A program made the translations under genes and the position numbers. This document shows, piece after piece, positions 10,505 through 22,767 of a DNA stretch of 64,000 nucleotides. The stretch's first letter is position 1; each line of letters begins with the position of its first letter. Origin of the DNA: Areca catechu (Eukaryota > Streptophyta > Magnoliopsida > Arecales > Arecaceae); the NCBI GenBank assembly GCA_021397845.1, contig CM038050.1:6514471-6578470 (forward strand), given 5' to 3'. Under the pieces are notes generated by a model. It had not been told where the DNA came from and made no database searches. It saw only the letters and a list, made by a program, of their open reading frames with translations.

Positions 10505-12850
10505 CTTAATCGGAAGGTCCTGCAGACCCATTAAATCAAGAAAATCACAGCCAACTCGGTGCCAGTCATTTGGAATAACTTCTCCTATGTCTTTGCTAAT
10601 CTTTAATTGAGTTTGATCATTAGCCTGTTCGAAGCCCTTTCCTATCCACAAATATAACATCCTACCTAACTCTCCACTATTACCAGAATCAGGAGTCAAG
10701 AAAAGAAACACTGCTTCAGAATCAAGATCTTCTCTAGCAAATGTTGCTAGCTCTTCCATATTAGGCCAGCGATACACTAAGAGTTGTGCTGGGTTTGGAC
10801 TCTTCAACCTAGCATCAACCCTTCCAGTTGAACCACGCAGCAATTGATCATCTTGATTTAGACAATTTTTCTGAAAGTTCATCCTAATTTCTGAACTATT
10901 AACAGCAGATTCACCAGTGCACTTGACATCTGAAACTTCCCCTACATTACCTCCCCGGTCTAAAGCATCATCTCTGGACATGCGGCTATTATTATGCCCA
11001 TCTATGACTTCATTTGCACTTTCAACATATACAGATGATGTATTTAACACCTTCCGAGATAACACTGAAGCATCATTTTTGTTCAGTGATGGCAATTTCA
11101 GAGGTAAAAAGCTTCCCCTTCTTTCAGCAATAGAGCATGGAAACCCCTTGGATGGAGGACCTGACTCCCAACAATGCTTCAAGGGTTCCATATTCCTTGA
11201 GGGTTGGCGAGAAGGCCGAGATGATGGTGGCAAAGGGTCAGATGAGTTAGATGAAGCAGGAGATGGTGTAAGCGAATGAGAGAAGGATGTTGAAGGAGAG
11301 ATGGAAGGTGACTCTGAACTACACTTTGAACTAATACTCGAGTCAGAAGAAAGTGAACTAGGAGAAAGATATGGAGGGGATGTAGATGTCTCTGCGGTCA
11401 AAGGCTGCATTCGGTTCACGCGGGAATCCATATTACTCACCAATGCAGAATCTGAATAAAGTTTTGTTATAAACTTACGCCTCAAAATACTCCAGTTGCT
11501 TTCTCTTGCTGGGAGGTTGGTTTCCTGTCCTGCTCCCGAAGAAGAGAATGGTGGCAGAACACCTCCAGTAATTGCCTTATATAAAAGCTCAAAGTCTGCA
11601 TCATATGATTCCACTCTCCTCTTACCAACGCCAGCCTCGATTGCCGATTCAATCTGTTCCTTGTTAATGTTTGTGGCACTGTCTGAATTTGGAGGGGCAC
11701 TAGAAAACGACTCCCAGAACTCTGGTGGCTCATTCCCTTCTTTAATCATCATGATAGGCCCCTGCACCCTCTCGTACCTCACCACCTGAAACGCCGCAGC
11801 TTTTGCATCCTTTTCCATTACTGGCTTGCAATTCTTGCCGATCCACACATAAATCGATGAGAGGATGTGAATGATGAATGCCCCCCTTGAATCCAAAGCA
11901 TCTGGTGAAGGATCATTCAACATCTTTGGTACTAGGTGCAATGGATCATACGAAGAGTGAGGTGCCATTCGATACATCCTCAGCACTGAATTGGGGCTCA
12001 ATGGAATTGCGTGGACTCTCTTCTGGCACTGAAGCAGCTGGCAAGCGAAACCCATGTTCGGATTAGCGATCCCCCTCGCAGCCTTAACATACTGAAATGC
12101 ATCCTCGAAGCTCTGCCCTTCGCTCCACATAAGGTAAGCTATAACCAGCGAGGTGGACCGCGACACTCCCTGGCAGCAGTGGACCAGCACTCTCCCGCCC
12201 TGCTCCCGGACATCCTCGAAGTAATCAAACACATCATACAATATGCTCGTGATATCCTCCGTGGGGCTATCCTGCAACCAGAGGGTCTTGTAAACGAGAT
12301 CGGACTTGAAGTACTCCGGGCAAACGAATCCAACACAATTGAGGACATGGGTGATTCCATTCCGGCGAAGGATTTCTCGGTTCCTAGCCACGGAGTCTCC
12401 GCCGAGGTAGATGTGGTCGGCCACCTTGGAGCACTCCTTATCAAAGAAGGCGATCTGATCTTTCTTGACCTGGGACCGCAGCGAGGACAGATCCAGCTCC
12501 AGACCCTCACCGGGTTTTTTGGCGCTGGCCTTCCCACTAGGAGTGGGGGGCTGCGGCCACTCCCCAACGTCGTCGCAGCTGGCCTTGGGCCAGTCGTCCA
12601 AGCTCCGGCGGGCGATGGAGAGGGGCTGGAGAGGGGGGAGGCAGGACCGGCCCTTGCCGCTCTGGGATCTGGGGGTCAGTGGAGGGGCCGGGCAGCGTCG
12701 GAACGGGCCGTTGGCCGAATTCGTTTCCTCGGTAGAACAGCTGGAATTGTCCGTCGCAGAGGTCCGGGAAGAGGACCACGACGCCGACCTCCAGAAGGTT
12801 TTCCGGCTGCCAGATAGCGGACCGGAGGCCGCATCCTCTTCGCCTCCCAT
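10505..12850 (-). CDS. MKP1: MAP kinase phosphatase 1 (dual-specificity phosphatase with gelsolin-like region), main exon
   Basis: Dephosphorylates Thr and Tyr in activated MAP kinases; in Arabidopsis MKP1 acts on MPK6/MPK3 in stress, UV and immune signalling. The exon encodes 782 residues from the ATG at 12850. An open frame extends eight codons upstream from a TTG, but the ATG gives the family N-terminus (MGGEEDA, then KTFWRSASW). The dual-specificity domain covers about residues 150-300: HCCQGVSRS holds the catalytic Cys225 and Arg231, and Asp194 in LQDSPTED is the likely general acid. A gelsolin-like region follows (about 320-385, HILSSIYVWIGKNCKP), then a long Ser/Pro-rich linker, and a second gelsolin-like stretch at about 690-782 (LLVYRWPNMEELATF, MLYLWIGKG). 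Proline-directed TP sites (PPLTPRS, PPTPSG) are candidate MAPK sites. The exon ends in phase 0 at a GTATG donor. The frame appears intact. The 3' exon is uncertain. Confidence 0.92.
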
Positions 12851-13735
12851 TGCTGGACTACCCCTCTCGATCAAGAAATCAAAAGAACCCTAGATTGGAC
12901 CGGATGTCGTCTCATCTATACCGACAGAAACCGATCGACATCCCCAAATCCGAACGACAGCAAGAAGCTATTTTTTATTTATTCTCAGAACCAAAAACAA
13001 TTAAAAAATCACAAAAAAAAAAAAAAAAAAAGGCGAGGTGAGGTGGGGGAAGAAAGCGGAAACCCGGAAAGAATCGAATTCCAGCTTTTGATGAATTCGG
13101 CTCTTGCCAGGCCTATTTAAAGTAGGGGAAAAACGCAAACTTGGAGAGAAGAAAGGGCTGAGAATAGAGAGAGAGAGAGAGAGAAAGAGAAGAGAATTAA
13201 GAGGAGCGGAAGAAAACAAAGATACTCACAGACGCTACCAGGGATCCACGACGCTTGGCATCGAAGGGGAGAGGGAGGAGATGCAGACTAACCCTAGGGG
13301 GAGGAGACCAGAGAGTGGGGTGGGTTTAAAGAGGATAAGTTGGGATTTAATTTAACCGTGCTTGGGTGGATTAATTGTGGGCGCACCTAATTTCGGTTGT
13401 GCGTGAATCTCGTGCGGACCAATCGGTGCCGTGCATTTGAAAATTCGAAGTAACTAAACAGATCAGGTCCGTCGATTTGGTATTCCTCGATTATGGGTTG
13501 CTGGCAGTCGATTCAAGGGAGTTTCATTTGACTGGTGGTGGGCGCTCCCTGACCTGCAGTAGGAGAGTAGGTCCCACCTTTGACTGCAGCCGCGACGTTT
13601 CCGGATGGTGTGGTTCGCCCGGGCGAGCTACACCAACTACGTTGAACGGCTGAAAATTGAAGTGCCGGTCAACCGGGGCCCACCTAGCAATAAATACGGC
13701 GTTAGCGAAAAGACCAGTTTTTTAAAATAATTAAT
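12851..13735 (-). promoter_or_regulatory. MKP1 5' leader and promoter region
   Basis: Upstream of the MKP1 ATG the minus strand has a CT/T-rich leader, including a poly-T run (plus-strand A-run at 13013-13030) and a (CT)n tract at 13166-13184. A TTTAAATAG word at about 13113-13122 is the only TATA-like candidate, roughly 265 bp upstream of the ATG. Assignment as core promoter is a guess; a leader intron cannot be excluded. Confidence 0.4.
13166..13184. repeat. (GA)n microsatellite in MKP1 leader region
   Basis: Uninterrupted GA repeats, reading CT on the gene strand. Such tracts are common in plant 5' leaders. Confidence 0.9.
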
Positions 13736-14394
13736 CCCATCATTAATTAGTTAGGGTGTGATTAGCTAAACTATATAGTTCGGTGTACGGACTCCGCCGG
13801 TTAGCCCGGTTCTTTGGAAAGTATGAGACGCTCCACCGGTAAATAGATTGTTTCTGCTTGATTCACAAGTCAAGCACCAATGCCCAACTTTAGCCTACGG
13901 AAGAAATGTAGAAGAGGGCAATAGAAAATTTGGTGTAGATGCAATTTGTACATCAAAAATTTTTTTTTTTGTTTTGACAGAACAAAAAAGAAGAGGAGTT
14001 AGATCTCGGGTGTGGCCATCCTCAGACATCCCCCATCACAACTAGAGAATGTTTGATACATGGCATATATTAATTTTTCCGTAGCCGTTCCCCACCCGAA
14101 GGTGAGTACGTCAACCCGACTATCATTGATGTTAGCCGAGTGAACGAAATTTATTATATATATTCTTAACTTTTTTACTATCATCAATCAACAGGAACTC
14201 TAGGATTATTTTATTAAAAAAAAAAATTACACCATCTAGATGAATTTTAATAAGGTAAATCAATAATTTTTACCAAAATCATTGATTTTCAACATCTATT
14301 TAGAAAAGCCGTGCTTTCATTATTTTTCTCCAATATGCTTCTCTCCTTGTAATGCATAGTAAGAAAAAGGATGCGGAGAGGAATTTTATTAAAA
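13736..14394. other. Gene-free stretch
   Basis: AT-rich sequence with T and A runs (13960-13970, 14216-14226). No gene or element ends were recognised until the LINE fragment at about 14395. Confidence 0.4.
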
Positions 14395-14709
14395 AAAATT
14401 CTTTCACTGTTATGAGTTGGATTCAGGACAGAATGGAGTATTATGATGGCCATCCTCTCTTTCATGATATCTGGAACTTTTTTCAGCCTCCTAAGATGAT
14501 TTTGATTAGATATGTTTACAACGAGATGAATTGTGTAGCTAACTAGATCGCATCTTTTGTTGTGCAGCACTCTGATGATTAATCTTGGTACCAGAATGAC
14601 TACGTTCCAGAGATCCTTCGGGGATTCCTTTCTCTTGATCTTTTGGATATTTCTCGCATCTATCTAAGTTGACTGTCCATCTATATTATAAAAAAATAAA
14701 AAATAATAA
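14395..14709 (+). mobile_element. L1-type LINE 3' end (RNase H tail), plus strand
   Basis: The plus strand reads the last part of a LINE RNase H domain: TVMSWIQDRMEYYDGHPLFH, then IRYVYNEMNCVAN, which corresponds to the conserved VYREAN-x-AAD region. It is followed by a short 3' UTR and an A-rich tail ending near 14709. Only the extreme 3' end is present, as in a severe 5' truncation. Confidence 0.75.
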
Positions 14710-14715
14710 TGTGCT

Positions 14716-14948
14716 TTTTCTTTTCTTTTTTTATAAACCATTGCATTCAGATTATGGTCTAACATAAATACAACCAAGGATGTCAGAAAGAATAATATAA
14801 CAAAATAACCTTGGGATATGTCCCAGATCAGTCCATAAAATAGAACCCGAGTGATGAGCGATATAGAAGGTAACACAGTTAGCAGCCAAGTTTGCCTCTC
14901 GATACACAGGACCATCATATATCTCGAAGCTATCACTAAATCTGGACA
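14716..14948 (-). mobile_element. L1-type LINE 3' end, minus strand
   Basis: The minus strand reads IYDGPVYREANLAANCVTFY and further 3' sequence, ending in a poly-A tail seen as a T-run at about 14717-14733 on the plus strand. It is the RNase H C-terminus plus 3' UTR of the same LINE family, in the opposite direction to its two neighbours. Confidence 0.75.
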
Positions 14949-14950
14949 TT

Positions 14951-15957
14951 ACCAGTTCATCCCAGGGTCTCTCTGTTTATTTGGAAACTCGTTTGGCATC
15001 GCCTCCCTACTCGCGCGTTTTTTATTTCCAAAAGCATCACATTACTTCTGATTGTCCTTTTTGTGGGACTCCGGGCGAGTCCCAGTCTCATGCCATCTTT
15101 CTCTGTAGTCGCGCTTTGACAATTTGGAGATTGGCTGGCTTGCATGACCCTTCTTCCCAGTCGGATCACATAGTTGACTCCTTTTATTCATTGCTGAGGA
15201 CGGCTTCTACGGTCTAGGTTTCCTTTATTATTTACATGGCTTATCATATTTGGATTTCTAGGAACAAACGGATTTTTGCATCCGTGACGTGTTCTCCTAG
15301 GATGCTGTTGGAGAGAGCCAGGAGTGCTGTCGTTGAGTACTAGAGGTCGACGGTGATGTCGGCAGAGACCTAGGGTTCTCCTTTCGCTCGTCGAGCATCC
15401 CGGGGGGTTTTTATTTCCTGGGAACCCCCTCCTCCGCTTTTCGTCACTGTTAGCTTCGACGGGAGTCTTCGCTGTAGGTTGGGAGGAGCGGGCTTCGTCA
15501 TTCGGGACTCCCGCCTAGGATTACTGGCTGCTGGTGGTATCTCCCGCATGGACTCCTTGGTTCCTGCTGTGGAGTTATATACATGGGCTGGGATTAGGTA
15601 TGCTCGGTAGGTTCGTCATCTTGATCGATTGATCATTGAGGATGACTCTGCCACGGTCAAATCCTAGTTTACGCACTCCTCGTCAATCCTGGCAGCTCAT
15701 CCTATCGTCCGCGACATCAGGCTCATGTTACAGGGCTGTGATTCAGTGTTGATTAGGCATATTTATAGGGAGGACAACTTTACTGCTGATTGGGTAGTCT
15801 CTTTTGTGGCCCATCATTCGGATTTTGTATAATGATCGGATTGGCATTCTGTCCCTGTACAGCTCAGGAATATTATTTTGACTGATTCTTTAGATTATAT
15901 TCATACTTATTCTGTGCAATGAATACACCATCTCATTAATGAAAAAAAAAAAAAAAA
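14951..15957 (+). mobile_element. L1-type LINE 3' fragment (zinc-binding region and RNase H), plus strand
   Basis: The plus strand carries the zf-RVT region (LFIWKLVWHRLPT in one frame, SDCPFCGTPGESQSHAIF in another), then RNase H from about 15445 (TVSFDGSL, FVIRDSRLG, IRHIYREDNFTADW) to about 15830. A poly-A tail lies at 15942-15957. It is closely related to the large LINE at 16954-22770, which reads TVSFDGSLHQDSG and VYREANSAADW. Stops and frameshifts make it a dead copy. Confidence 0.85.
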
Positions 15958-16447
15958 CCACTCCAATTGAATTATTGGAAGGAGGACATCATGATTGCTT
16001 TTATTTAACCGTTAATTGGACTTTTCTCTTATGCATTAAAATTGTTAGTCATAACCCACCTCAGGACTATAGCAGCAGATGAACAAAAGATTGCAGGGAC
16101 CATCAGAATCGTGGGTCCATCAAAACGGCCAAACAGTCAAACGGTCCAGTCATTTGATAGACTGTTGTCCCCCCTTAAGATAGGTTCAGGTTGAGAAATA
16201 AAATATAAAATAGTGATCAGGTTTGAATAAGATTTTTTTTTTTTAATGAGAACAAATAGGAGAATGTGTTAATAGATTTTTTTTTTTTCACGTCCATTGC
16301 ACCGATCAATGATGCATGAGTGGACCTCAAATGCTGTTACCCTCAACCATAAAGTCCAATTCGGATTGCACCTAACCATCTCATCATGTTCATTGTTTCT
16401 TTTTTTCTTTTTCTTTTTTTTTTTGATACAATTCATTGTTTCATTGT

Positions 16448-16450
<3 letters not shown>

Positions 16451-16480
<30 letters not shown>
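16451..16480. repeat. (TA)n microsatellite
   Basis: Fifteen TA units. Confidence 0.95.
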
Positions 16481-16483
<3 letters not shown>

Positions 16484-16747
16484 TCGTGTTGCGGCAATTC
16501 TTATTTTCCGAAACTCCTCCATAAAAAGCAGCAGAGAATCTGGACTGCTGATGCACTGCATGAACAAACCACAACCTGGAAATAAAGACAGAGTTGCTTA
16601 ATTTTCCTTGTGCATCCAGTTGTCCCTTGGATCATATCCTGGGCTCCAATAAAACGTTGGTTAAGGTATAAAACACATTTTCTTTAATATAAAATATACT
16701 TTCATATTTTATTTCATGTGGTTGAGGTGCAAACACGGGTGTCAATA

Positions 16748-16749
<2 letters not shown>

Positions 16750-16779
<30 letters not shown>
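16750..16779. repeat. (TA)n microsatellite
   Basis: About fifteen AT units. Confidence 0.95.
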
Positions 16780-16782
<3 letters not shown>

Positions 16783-16901
16783 TAACTTTCTCCTTCCCTC
16801 CCTCTCTGTGCATGCACGTGTGGATATATGTATGTGAGAGAATTCAAATGTATAAAATATTATTTATGCAAGAATTAAGGTACATGTCCAATGATATATA
16901 A

Positions 16902-16906
<5 letters not shown>

Positions 16907-16953
<47 letters not shown>
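16907..16953. repeat. (TA)n microsatellite at the 3' end of the large LINE
   Basis: About 23 TA units directly abut the 3' end of the minus-strand LINE, where a poly-A tail would be expected. Confidence 0.9.
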
Positions 16954-16957
<4 letters not shown>

Positions 16958-17055
16958 CTAGAACGGTGTATTCATTAAGAAAGAAGATAAATACATCCAA
17001 GATAATCAGCCAACAAAATATTCTGAAGCTAGGAAGGAGCAGAATGCCAATCGAT

Positions 17056-18243
17056 CTACAAGACCGGATCCGAATGATTGGCAAAATACGAGGCGACCCA
17101 GTCAGCTGCTGAGTTCGCCTCCCTATACACATGTCTGACCGAGGAACAAAGACAACTTTGCCTCAAAAGATGGATATCTCTAATAAGAGGGTGGTGAGCA
17201 GGCGCGTCCGTCCTTTGATCAATCCAAGAAACAACTGTGGTGGAGTCGCCCTCGATAATAAGGCAATCCATCTGGAGGATAACACAGGCGTATCTAATCC
17301 CAATCCAAGCCGCCATCAGCTCCGTCTGAGGGACAGTAGCATCCCAGACCAGAATGCCACCAGCCGCAATAAAGCCAAGAGATGAATCCCGGATAATGAA
17401 AGTAGCTGCCCCGCTATCCTGATGGAGACTACCATCAAAACTGACTGTACAGTAGGTCGGAGGTGGGGGTTCCCAAGCGACAAAAACCGGACAAGTCGCT
17501 CGGTGAGCAGAAGGGGAATCCCAGGTCTCCAACCGTGAATCAGTCAGTCCCCAATACTCGATAACATCCACCCTAGCTCTCTCCACCATGAATCTGGGGG
17601 AAGTAGCAGTAGCAGAAAATATGCGGTTGTTTCTAGACAACCAAATATGATAAGCCAAATAAATAGTAAAGAAAAGCTGATATGATGCAGACTGGTGCAG
17701 AGCGGAGAAGAAGAAGTCCTCGACCTCCTGACTCAATGCCCGAAGAGAGGGAAAACCCGCCAATCTCCATATAGACGTCACCCTCGGATATGTGAAAATG
17801 GCGTGAGTCTGCGTCTCAGGCTCCAGAGAGCAGAAAGGGCAGTCAGGAGGAATAGATAGCCAGCCCCCTTGATGAGAATAAATAACAGGTAGGAAGGCAC
17901 CCCCAAACCAGCTTCCAGATAAACAGAGCCACTCTAGGATGAACGGGTAAAGACCAGATCCAAGCAAAAGAACATGGCACCAGCGCCTGTGTAGGCCGAT
18001 CCAACATGAGGTCAGAAATCGGGGCCCTGTTGGAGGACGAATGCCTCCAGACCCTAAAATCTGGGCCAGAAAAGACCGGAATAGCAATAGACAAAACACA
18101 GAGCCCAAGAATGTCGCCGAAGATGGAAAGCACCGCTTGCCGGTCACAAGCAGTACGATCAGGAGACATAATATCAGGAATCGATATAGATGGAGGCGTG
18201 TGCACCGACATGAAAGTGGGCCACCATCTAAGGGAATCTCCAA
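17056..18243 (-). pseudogene. LINE ORF2 C-terminus: zinc-binding region and RNase H
   Basis: This is the longest intact frame of the LINE (395 residues). A zf-RVT-like region reads PPDCPFCSLEPETQTHAIFT. RNase H follows: TVSFDGSLHQDSGAATFIIR holds the first acidic residue, TELMAAWIGIRYA the Glu, CLIIEGDS the next Asp, and HVYREANSAADWVA the last. All four RNase H acidic positions appear to be present, so this domain has decayed less than RT and endonuclease. Confidence 0.85.
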
Positions 18244-18291
18244 AATCTACGGGTCTTCCATAAATCTAATGGAAGAGCCATCTCCTAGAAC

Positions 18292-20119
18292 TCAGGATAA
18301 GTGAGGAATCACAAAGGGCGCCCTTCTGATCATCTCCCTCCAGATAATAGAATAGTTCCTCGGGGGAGCTATGACAGCATTAAAATTAGTGGAAATGTCT
18401 CCATACCTGGCTCTCATAAAGGTGGGCCACAGGCCATCTAGGCAAAGAAAAAACCTGACTACATGCCTGGTGAGGAAAGCGTCGCGTCGAGCCATAAGCA
18501 TGGGAATGCCCAATCCTCCCTCATATCTGGGCTGGCAAACTCTATCCCAGCTCAGTAAGTGAATCCGGCGACGACCAGGCGAGGAGTCCCACAGGAAGGA
18601 TCTCATCATCCGCTCAATATCGAGAATGACCCGCTTCGGGATGATGGCATTAGATAATAAATAATTAGGAAAGGATGTGAGCACAGTACGAATAAGGGTA
18701 ATCCTTCCCATGGCAGATAGAGCTCTACCCTGCCAACCATCGATCCTATGTCGAACACTCACCATGAGCGGATCACAATCAGCCGAAGACAGTCTGCTAC
18801 CAGATATAGGGATGCCCAGATAATGCAAAGGATCTTGAATATCAGCAATACCCAATATATCTCGAACCCTGGTCGAGTCGAAATAGAGGTCTTAGGGCTG
18901 AAGTAGATACCAGACTTGTGCAGGTTTATACTCTGGCCCAAAACATAGCAATATTCCTCCATAACTCTCCGAAAGGCCCGAGCATCGGTAATGGAAGCCC
19001 GCCCAAAATGTAAGCAGTCGTCAGCAAATAATAAATGAGAAATTGGTCGGGCCCCAGAAGTCGGAAGATACGGTCGAATCACCATATTCCGCACCGCTGC
19101 AGATAAGGATCTAGAAAGATAATCAGCAGAAATAATAAATAGAGCTGGGAAAAGAGGGCAACCTCGTCGAAGACCCATAGATGAATGAAAGAAGTCCGTT
19201 GGCGAGCCATTGACCATAATAGAAAAAGAAGGAGCATAGATACACGCCATTAGCCTGGATATCCAGATGGAATGAAACCCAAAATCCAATAAAGCTTGAT
19301 GCAGGAAGGTCCAGCTAACCCTATCATAAGCACGCTCCATATCAACCTTGATAACCATTAAACTCTGGCATTTAGGGGCACGACAGAGGTCATGCATAAT
19401 TCCTGGGCAATCAAAATGTTATCATATATACTCATGCCCGCTATAAAAGTCCTTTGCTCCGGACTGATAAGCTTCGGAAGAATAGACCTCATCCTGTTCG
19501 CCAGTAGCTTAGCACAAATTTTATAAAGGGTAGTACACAAACTAATGGACGAAAATGAGATGGCTCTTGCATCCTAGCATTTGGGAATCAGAATAATAAA
19601 AGTTTTCTTCCATTCTTGAGGCATCCTTCCGAAGTGGACAAAGGATTGAATGGCCATGACCAGATCCGAGCGCAAAATATCCCAATAGGAGCGAAAGAAA
19701 AAATGGGGGAAACCATCCGGACCCGGAGCTTTATCCTCCCCCATCAACTAGAGGGTTGATTTAATCTCCTCCTCGGAAACTTGGGTAAAGAGCACAGAGT
19801 TTTGGAGAGCAGTAACAGGATTCTGAGGAGGCATAGAATCATAAGAAAAGGGAGTAGGGCTAGGAGAAGTCCACCTGGATAAGAAGAAATTGAAGAGTTC
19901 AGTTTTAATAGCCGCATCCTTCTTGATCCACCCCTTCTGAGCCGAGAAGAGGGCCCGAATAGTATTAGAGTGCCTCCGAATAATGGTAGCCTGGTGAAAG
20001 AATTTAGTATTTCTATCACCCTCCTGAAGCCACTGGACCCTTGATTTTTGCCTCCAGAGAATCTCCTGTCTCGATAAAAGAGAATGATGATGGGATAAAT
20101 AGTTCCGGAGTGAGTTCAT
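18292..20119 (-). pseudogene. LINE ORF2 reverse transcriptase (frameshifted)
   Basis: RT motifs can be followed across several frames on the minus strand: LYKICAKLLANRMRSILPKL (19358-19540), VIKVDMERAYDRVSW with the motif A Asp (18759-19397), GLRRGCPLFPALF (motif B) and HLLFADDCLHFG (motif C with the FADD box). A DIERMMRSFLWDSS region follows in 18292-18855. Catalytic residues are kept but at least four frame breaks or stops separate the pieces. Confidence 0.88.
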
Positions 20120-20158
20120 ATCAGTCTATGTCAAACAGCCAATCAAGGCTTCCTTCTC

Positions 20159-21092
20159 CTATAAAGAATCAATAGCGTCTTCGACAGCTTTCAATTGCTC
20201 CTGAAGATTGCCCATCTCAACCCTATTCCAATGGCGCAGGTGATTCCTGAGAATAATCAACCTTCGAGTTATCCTATAGGAAGCATCACCCCTGACAGGC
20301 ATCCTCCAGGCCTCCCTGACTATATCTTTCAGCTTAGGGTAGGACAACCAGAATTTTTCAAATCTGAAAGGAGTCTGCCCCCTGCTCCTCTGATCAATAG
20401 ATAGGAGAATCGGGGCATGATCAGAGGCAATCCACCGAAGATGCTGGACAGAATAATCAGGAAATAAAGACATCCAAGTCAGTGTAGCAAAGAATCTTTC
20501 CAGGCTTTCTCAGACTCTAGTCGTCCCGGCCCGGTTGTTGCACCAAGTATATCTAGGACTCAGGAAACCTAAATCAATCAAGCCATTATTGTGAATGAAA
20601 TCAGAGAATTTTTTAGATCCGGAGTCCTGAATGAAGGGCCTACCGCCCTTCTTATCATCGGGACTATCAATAACATTAAAATCACTGGCGACAACAGAAG
20701 GAATACCCTGATTCAGCAGCACCAAAGCTTCTTCCCAAACAATCCTTCTCTCCTTGTAAGATGTACTAGCATACACACCTCAAAGGAGCCACGTGGGTTG
20801 ATTGGGTTTCGAAACAACAATAGCCACCATTTGATCGGATCTATAACATTGACTTTAAGACGCCCCGAGTTCCAGGTGACAATAATACCCCCAGCTAAGC
20901 CTTGGGATGGCACATAATAGAACCCCCAATCACGGGGGGGACCCTACGTTTGATCCGCTCCAAACTGGATTTGGAAACCCTAGTCTCCAGCCAAACACAA
21001 ATAAGAGGATCATACAATTGTAAATACCTGTAGTAGGTAGAAGCAAAGGAGGGCTTCCTAGCCCCTCTTATATTCCAGATAAGAACCTTCAT
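20159..21092 (-). pseudogene. LINE ORF2 apurinic endonuclease domain (broken)
   Basis: The start MKVLIWNIRGARKP at 21092 is the normal ORF2 N-terminus of plant L1 elements, carrying the WNIRG Asn. Further pieces read VVASDFNVIDSPDDKKGG (20510-20776) and WIASDHAPILLS (20159-20473), the SDH box. The key Asn, Asp and His residues are visible, but the pieces lie in separate frames. Confidence 0.85.
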
Positions 21093-21608
21093 TACAAAGT
21101 CACAGCATAGAAGAGTTGGCCCCCTGCCGATCCCCTTTACCTTTCCCCGGATACATCACCTCCTTCCCCCGACCACGAGGATCCATTTTACTTCCCTCTT
21201 GAGATCCCTTCCCCGCAAGTCCACTCTCTGTATTATCCTTCTACTGCCCCCCGACCGAAGCCAAAGATTTGGCTACAGAGTCACAGGCCTCTTCATAAGT
21301 CCCCAACACAACCTTAGAATTTCCTCCCTGATACTTCCCCTACCCCCCAGAATGGACAATCCCTGCCCTTGTAACCGAGGGCAACACCTGAGCCCTTAGC
21401 AAGAGACAACATGGAACTGTCTTCAACCTGGCCTAGTTGATCGTGGATTCGCCGAGGTTCAGCCTCCCTCCTTGGATGCCCAGCACCACTGCCCACCCAG
21501 GACCCAGAACCCAGGAGCTCCCCTCCCTCTCCGTGACCCCTAACAGGGCCTTCCCCAAGATGAACCCTCCCATGTTCCCCTAGCACCGGGGAGCATCCAG
21601 ATAGCAGC

Positions 21609-22767
21609 TTACTCCCTCCCCCTGACCTGGCTAGGTTTACTTCTCCCATCTCCCTGAGAAGACCCCACCCCAGAAACCTTCGGACTCAAGGCACACCCCT
21701 CCACACTGGCACCGGAACCCCCAGTTAAGACCAAGGACTCCCTCGACCCACCCCCTTTCCTTTCCACCTTCTTCCATTCCTTCAGTTTATCCCCTCTTTT
21801 CCCTGTCACCCCAGGAGCAGAAGAATCCCGGGTTGCTGAGGGAACAACAAGTGAGCCAACATCAACACAGAGGTTAGCAGGACTTACCTGTTCCGGGATC
21901 ACTGGATTGGACTTCGAGGAAGAGGGAGACGAGTGGCTAGAAGGACTCCTGCTCCTCTTGTGCGGGATAGTGCCGTAGTCGATCATAAGGTGATCCTTAT
22001 GCGCACCCTCCACTGGAACTAATTTCATGCAATCCGCCAATGGGGCAAAGATGCCTCCCCCCGGTTTAAGGCCACCATCTCCGTCGGATGCCTTCGATGC
22101 CGACGCTTCAAGGGATCTCCTCTGGGCGAGCTTGGATGGCTTCTGCCATCCCTCAGAGTCAGGGGGGAACCCGGGAGATGAGGATGGCCGGTTCGGAGAA
22201 GAACGGGATGGAGAAGAAGAAGGAGCCTCCGATGAAGAAGCCGGTGCCTTCCCTTTCTCCCCACCACCCCTCCCTGCGGCGCAGCAGCGGGCTGGTGAGG
22301 AAGAACCCGAGCAGTTGCCAGCCGGGGGCCAAAAGGAAAGCCCCCTCCACAGCTCTAGCATTAGGTATACCTTCCTCCATCATCTTCCTTAGTCTAGTAC
22401 CAGCCACCGGGGGGTGTTGAAAAACGTTGTCCTGGGATAGAACTGGTGCAGAAGCTTCGCCCGCTGGATAATTGCCGGAATATTTGCATTCGCTGACCGT
22501 GTGGCCGATGCGTCCACAGAGGAAACACACCGAGAGAAGGGTCTCATACACGAATTGTTGCCAGAAGATCACCTCATTCCCCTGGATAAGGATCTCCGGT
22601 AGCAATGGCTTGGCGGAGTCGATCTCCATCCTAACTCGGGCAAAACCTATTTTCTTCATCAAGTCAGTAAAATTATCAAGAGACAGAGGATTACCTGCCT
22701 CTCGTGCCACCGCCATAATAGCCCCCGGCTCCCAATACTCCGGTGGCAACTCAGGAAGGTGAATCAA
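21609..22767 (-). pseudogene. LINE ORF1 (CCHC zinc knuckle, 5'-truncated)
   Basis: The first part (22767-22370) reads IHLPELPPEYWEPGA and a CCHC knuckle, CFLCGRIGHTVSEC, as in plant L1 ORF1 nucleic-acid-binding proteins. The frame then shifts near 22370, and the Ser/Pro-rich C-terminal part continues in 21609-22361. The N-terminal domain is absent. The open frame begins at a TTG with an in-frame stop just upstream, so there is no genuine start. Confidence 0.8.

Larger units (their letters stand above)
15958..16906. other. Gene-free stretch with two (TA)n microsatellites
   Basis: Contains (TA)n at 16451-16480 and 16750-16779 and poly-T runs near 16235 and 16280. No coding sequence was recognised. 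Confidence 0.6.

Noticed and set aside
12011..12817. 268-codon plus-strand open frame opposite MKP1
   Set aside because: It is the antisense of the GC-rich 5' part of MKP1. The minus-strand frame has clear family motifs, while this one has only low-complexity Arg/Gly-rich wording.
12851..12874. Upstream TTG start for MKP1
   Set aside because: The ATG at 12850 gives the family N-terminus. The extra eight codons need a non-ATG start.
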